The notes under the pieces are model-generated. The model was not told the DNA's origin. It made no database searches and was given only the letters and a program-made list of their open reading frames with translations. DNA of 64,000 nucleotides from Halomicroarcula saliterrae (GTDB lineage Archaea; Halobacteriota; Halobacteria; Halobacteriales; Haloarculaceae). Location: contig NZ_JAMQON010000001.1 of NCBI RefSeq assembly GCF_031624395.1, positions 1,364,001 through 1,428,000 of the forward strand. The letters are read 5' to 3'. Shown here one piece after another: positions 63,814 through 64,000 of this stretch; the stretch's first letter is position 1; each line of letters opens with the position of its first letter. The position numbers were made by a program, and so were the translations under genes.

Positions 63814-64000
63814 ATGAGCGACGGCGCGAGACAGGGAGAGGACGCCTTCACCGAACTCGGCCGGGCGGTCCGCAGCGCGCTCTCCGAGCGGGGGTTCTCC
63901 ACGCCGACCGAACCCCAGCGGAAGGCTATCCCGACGCTGGCCCGCGGGCGAGACGCCCTCGTCGTCGCACCCACCGGCACCGGGAAGACCGAGACCGCGA
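63814..64000 (+). CDS. DEAD/DEAH-box helicase, N-terminal part (cut by window edge)
   Basis: About 62 residues are visible: MSDGARQGEDAFTELGRAVR, then SALSERGFSTPTEPQRKAIP (Q-motif) and ALVVAPTGTGKTETA, the Walker A (motif I). The layout resembles the large Lhr-type helicases of haloarchaea, but the rest is outside the window, so the subfamily is open. Confidence 0.8.
   Translation, partial: MSDGARQGEDAFTELGRAVRSALSERGFSTPTEPQRKAIPTLARGRDALVVAPTGTGKTETA

Noticed and set aside
1..64000. CRISPR array, insertion sequence or rRNA operon
   Set aside because: No regularly spaced identical repeats with unique spacers, no transposase or integrase motifs, and no rRNA sequence were seen. The only array-like pattern is the tRNA-Arg 3'-end repeats, which are not evenly spaced.

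Overview
This window is a GC-rich chromosomal segment of a haloarchaeon (class Halobacteria). The evidence is the set of archaeal information-processing genes (TFB, RpoL, ribosomal proteins uL11-uL1-uL10-P1, aCPSF1, RNase P component 4, diphthine synthase, Trm5, 7S/SRP RNA), very acidic proteins, an S-layer glycoprotein with a PGF-CTERM tail next to archaeosortase A, and several small families known only from haloarchaea (HalOD1, DUF7344-like, VNG_1110C, DUF5786, DUF5798). The S-layer type and gene order suggest a relative of Haloarcula/Halomicrobium, but I cannot assign a genus from sequence alone.

Layout. 1-7.3 kb: end of an unknown gene, cysS, a lipoprotein, a heme-copper oxidase subunit III next to a divergent membrane-protein/zinc-finger pair, and a zinc alcohol dehydrogenase. 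7.6-20.1 kb: a cell-surface region. It holds a 1075-aa GLUG-repeat protein ending in a cohesin-like and a dockerin domain, an adjacent C-terminally anchored cohesin-like protein, tRNA-Thr, trm5, dphB, archaeosortase A (artA), the S-layer glycoprotein with an elaborate upstream region, and a small membrane protein of the near-ArtA type. 20.2-24.8 kb: Drg GTPase and the ribosomal protein cluster; the uL1 leader carries an L1-binding-site-like fold that reaches the ribosome binding site. 24.8-36.2 kb: a TctA-like permease, CorA, rpoL, two paralogous zinc-ribbon/membrane/CAP-like proteins, hisF, a pilin-LamG fusion, purL, and a TetR regulator with a DUF2071/DCC gene pair. 36.2-41.2 kb: an accessory block with an orphan glutamyl-tRNA-reductase-like dimerisation domain, a wHTH regulator with two small membrane proteins, and a compact forward run of a candidate radical-SAM partner peptide, a radical SAM/SPASM enzyme, a PHP phosphoesterase and a truncated asparagine-synthetase-like enzyme.

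41.6-52.6 kb: Nudix, TFB, gatCA, a glycosyltransferase-MFS-glycosyltransferase cluster, rnp4-yhbY-mscS, SRP RNA and a RecA-like ATPase. 52.87-54.3 kb: tRNA-Arg followed by repeated copies of its 3' end that split the DNA into cassette-like units, one of which carries a low-GC VapBC-type toxin-antitoxin pair. 54.4-64 kb: a duplicated-domain protein, methyltransferase, tandem Usp, DHH phosphoesterase, aCPSF1, a glutaredoxin-BolA neighbourhood, a HalOD1 protein, a CoA-binding protein, a patatin and the start of a DEAD/DEAH helicase.

The strongest candidates for under-described biology are (i) the dockerin/cohesin surface pair, (ii) the rSAM-partner/rSAM/PHP/AsnB-like run, (iii) the tRNA-Arg-anchored cassette array, and (iv) the TGTCAT-motif array upstream of the S-layer gene. 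All functional statements come from reading the sequence and from family knowledge; no database search was run.
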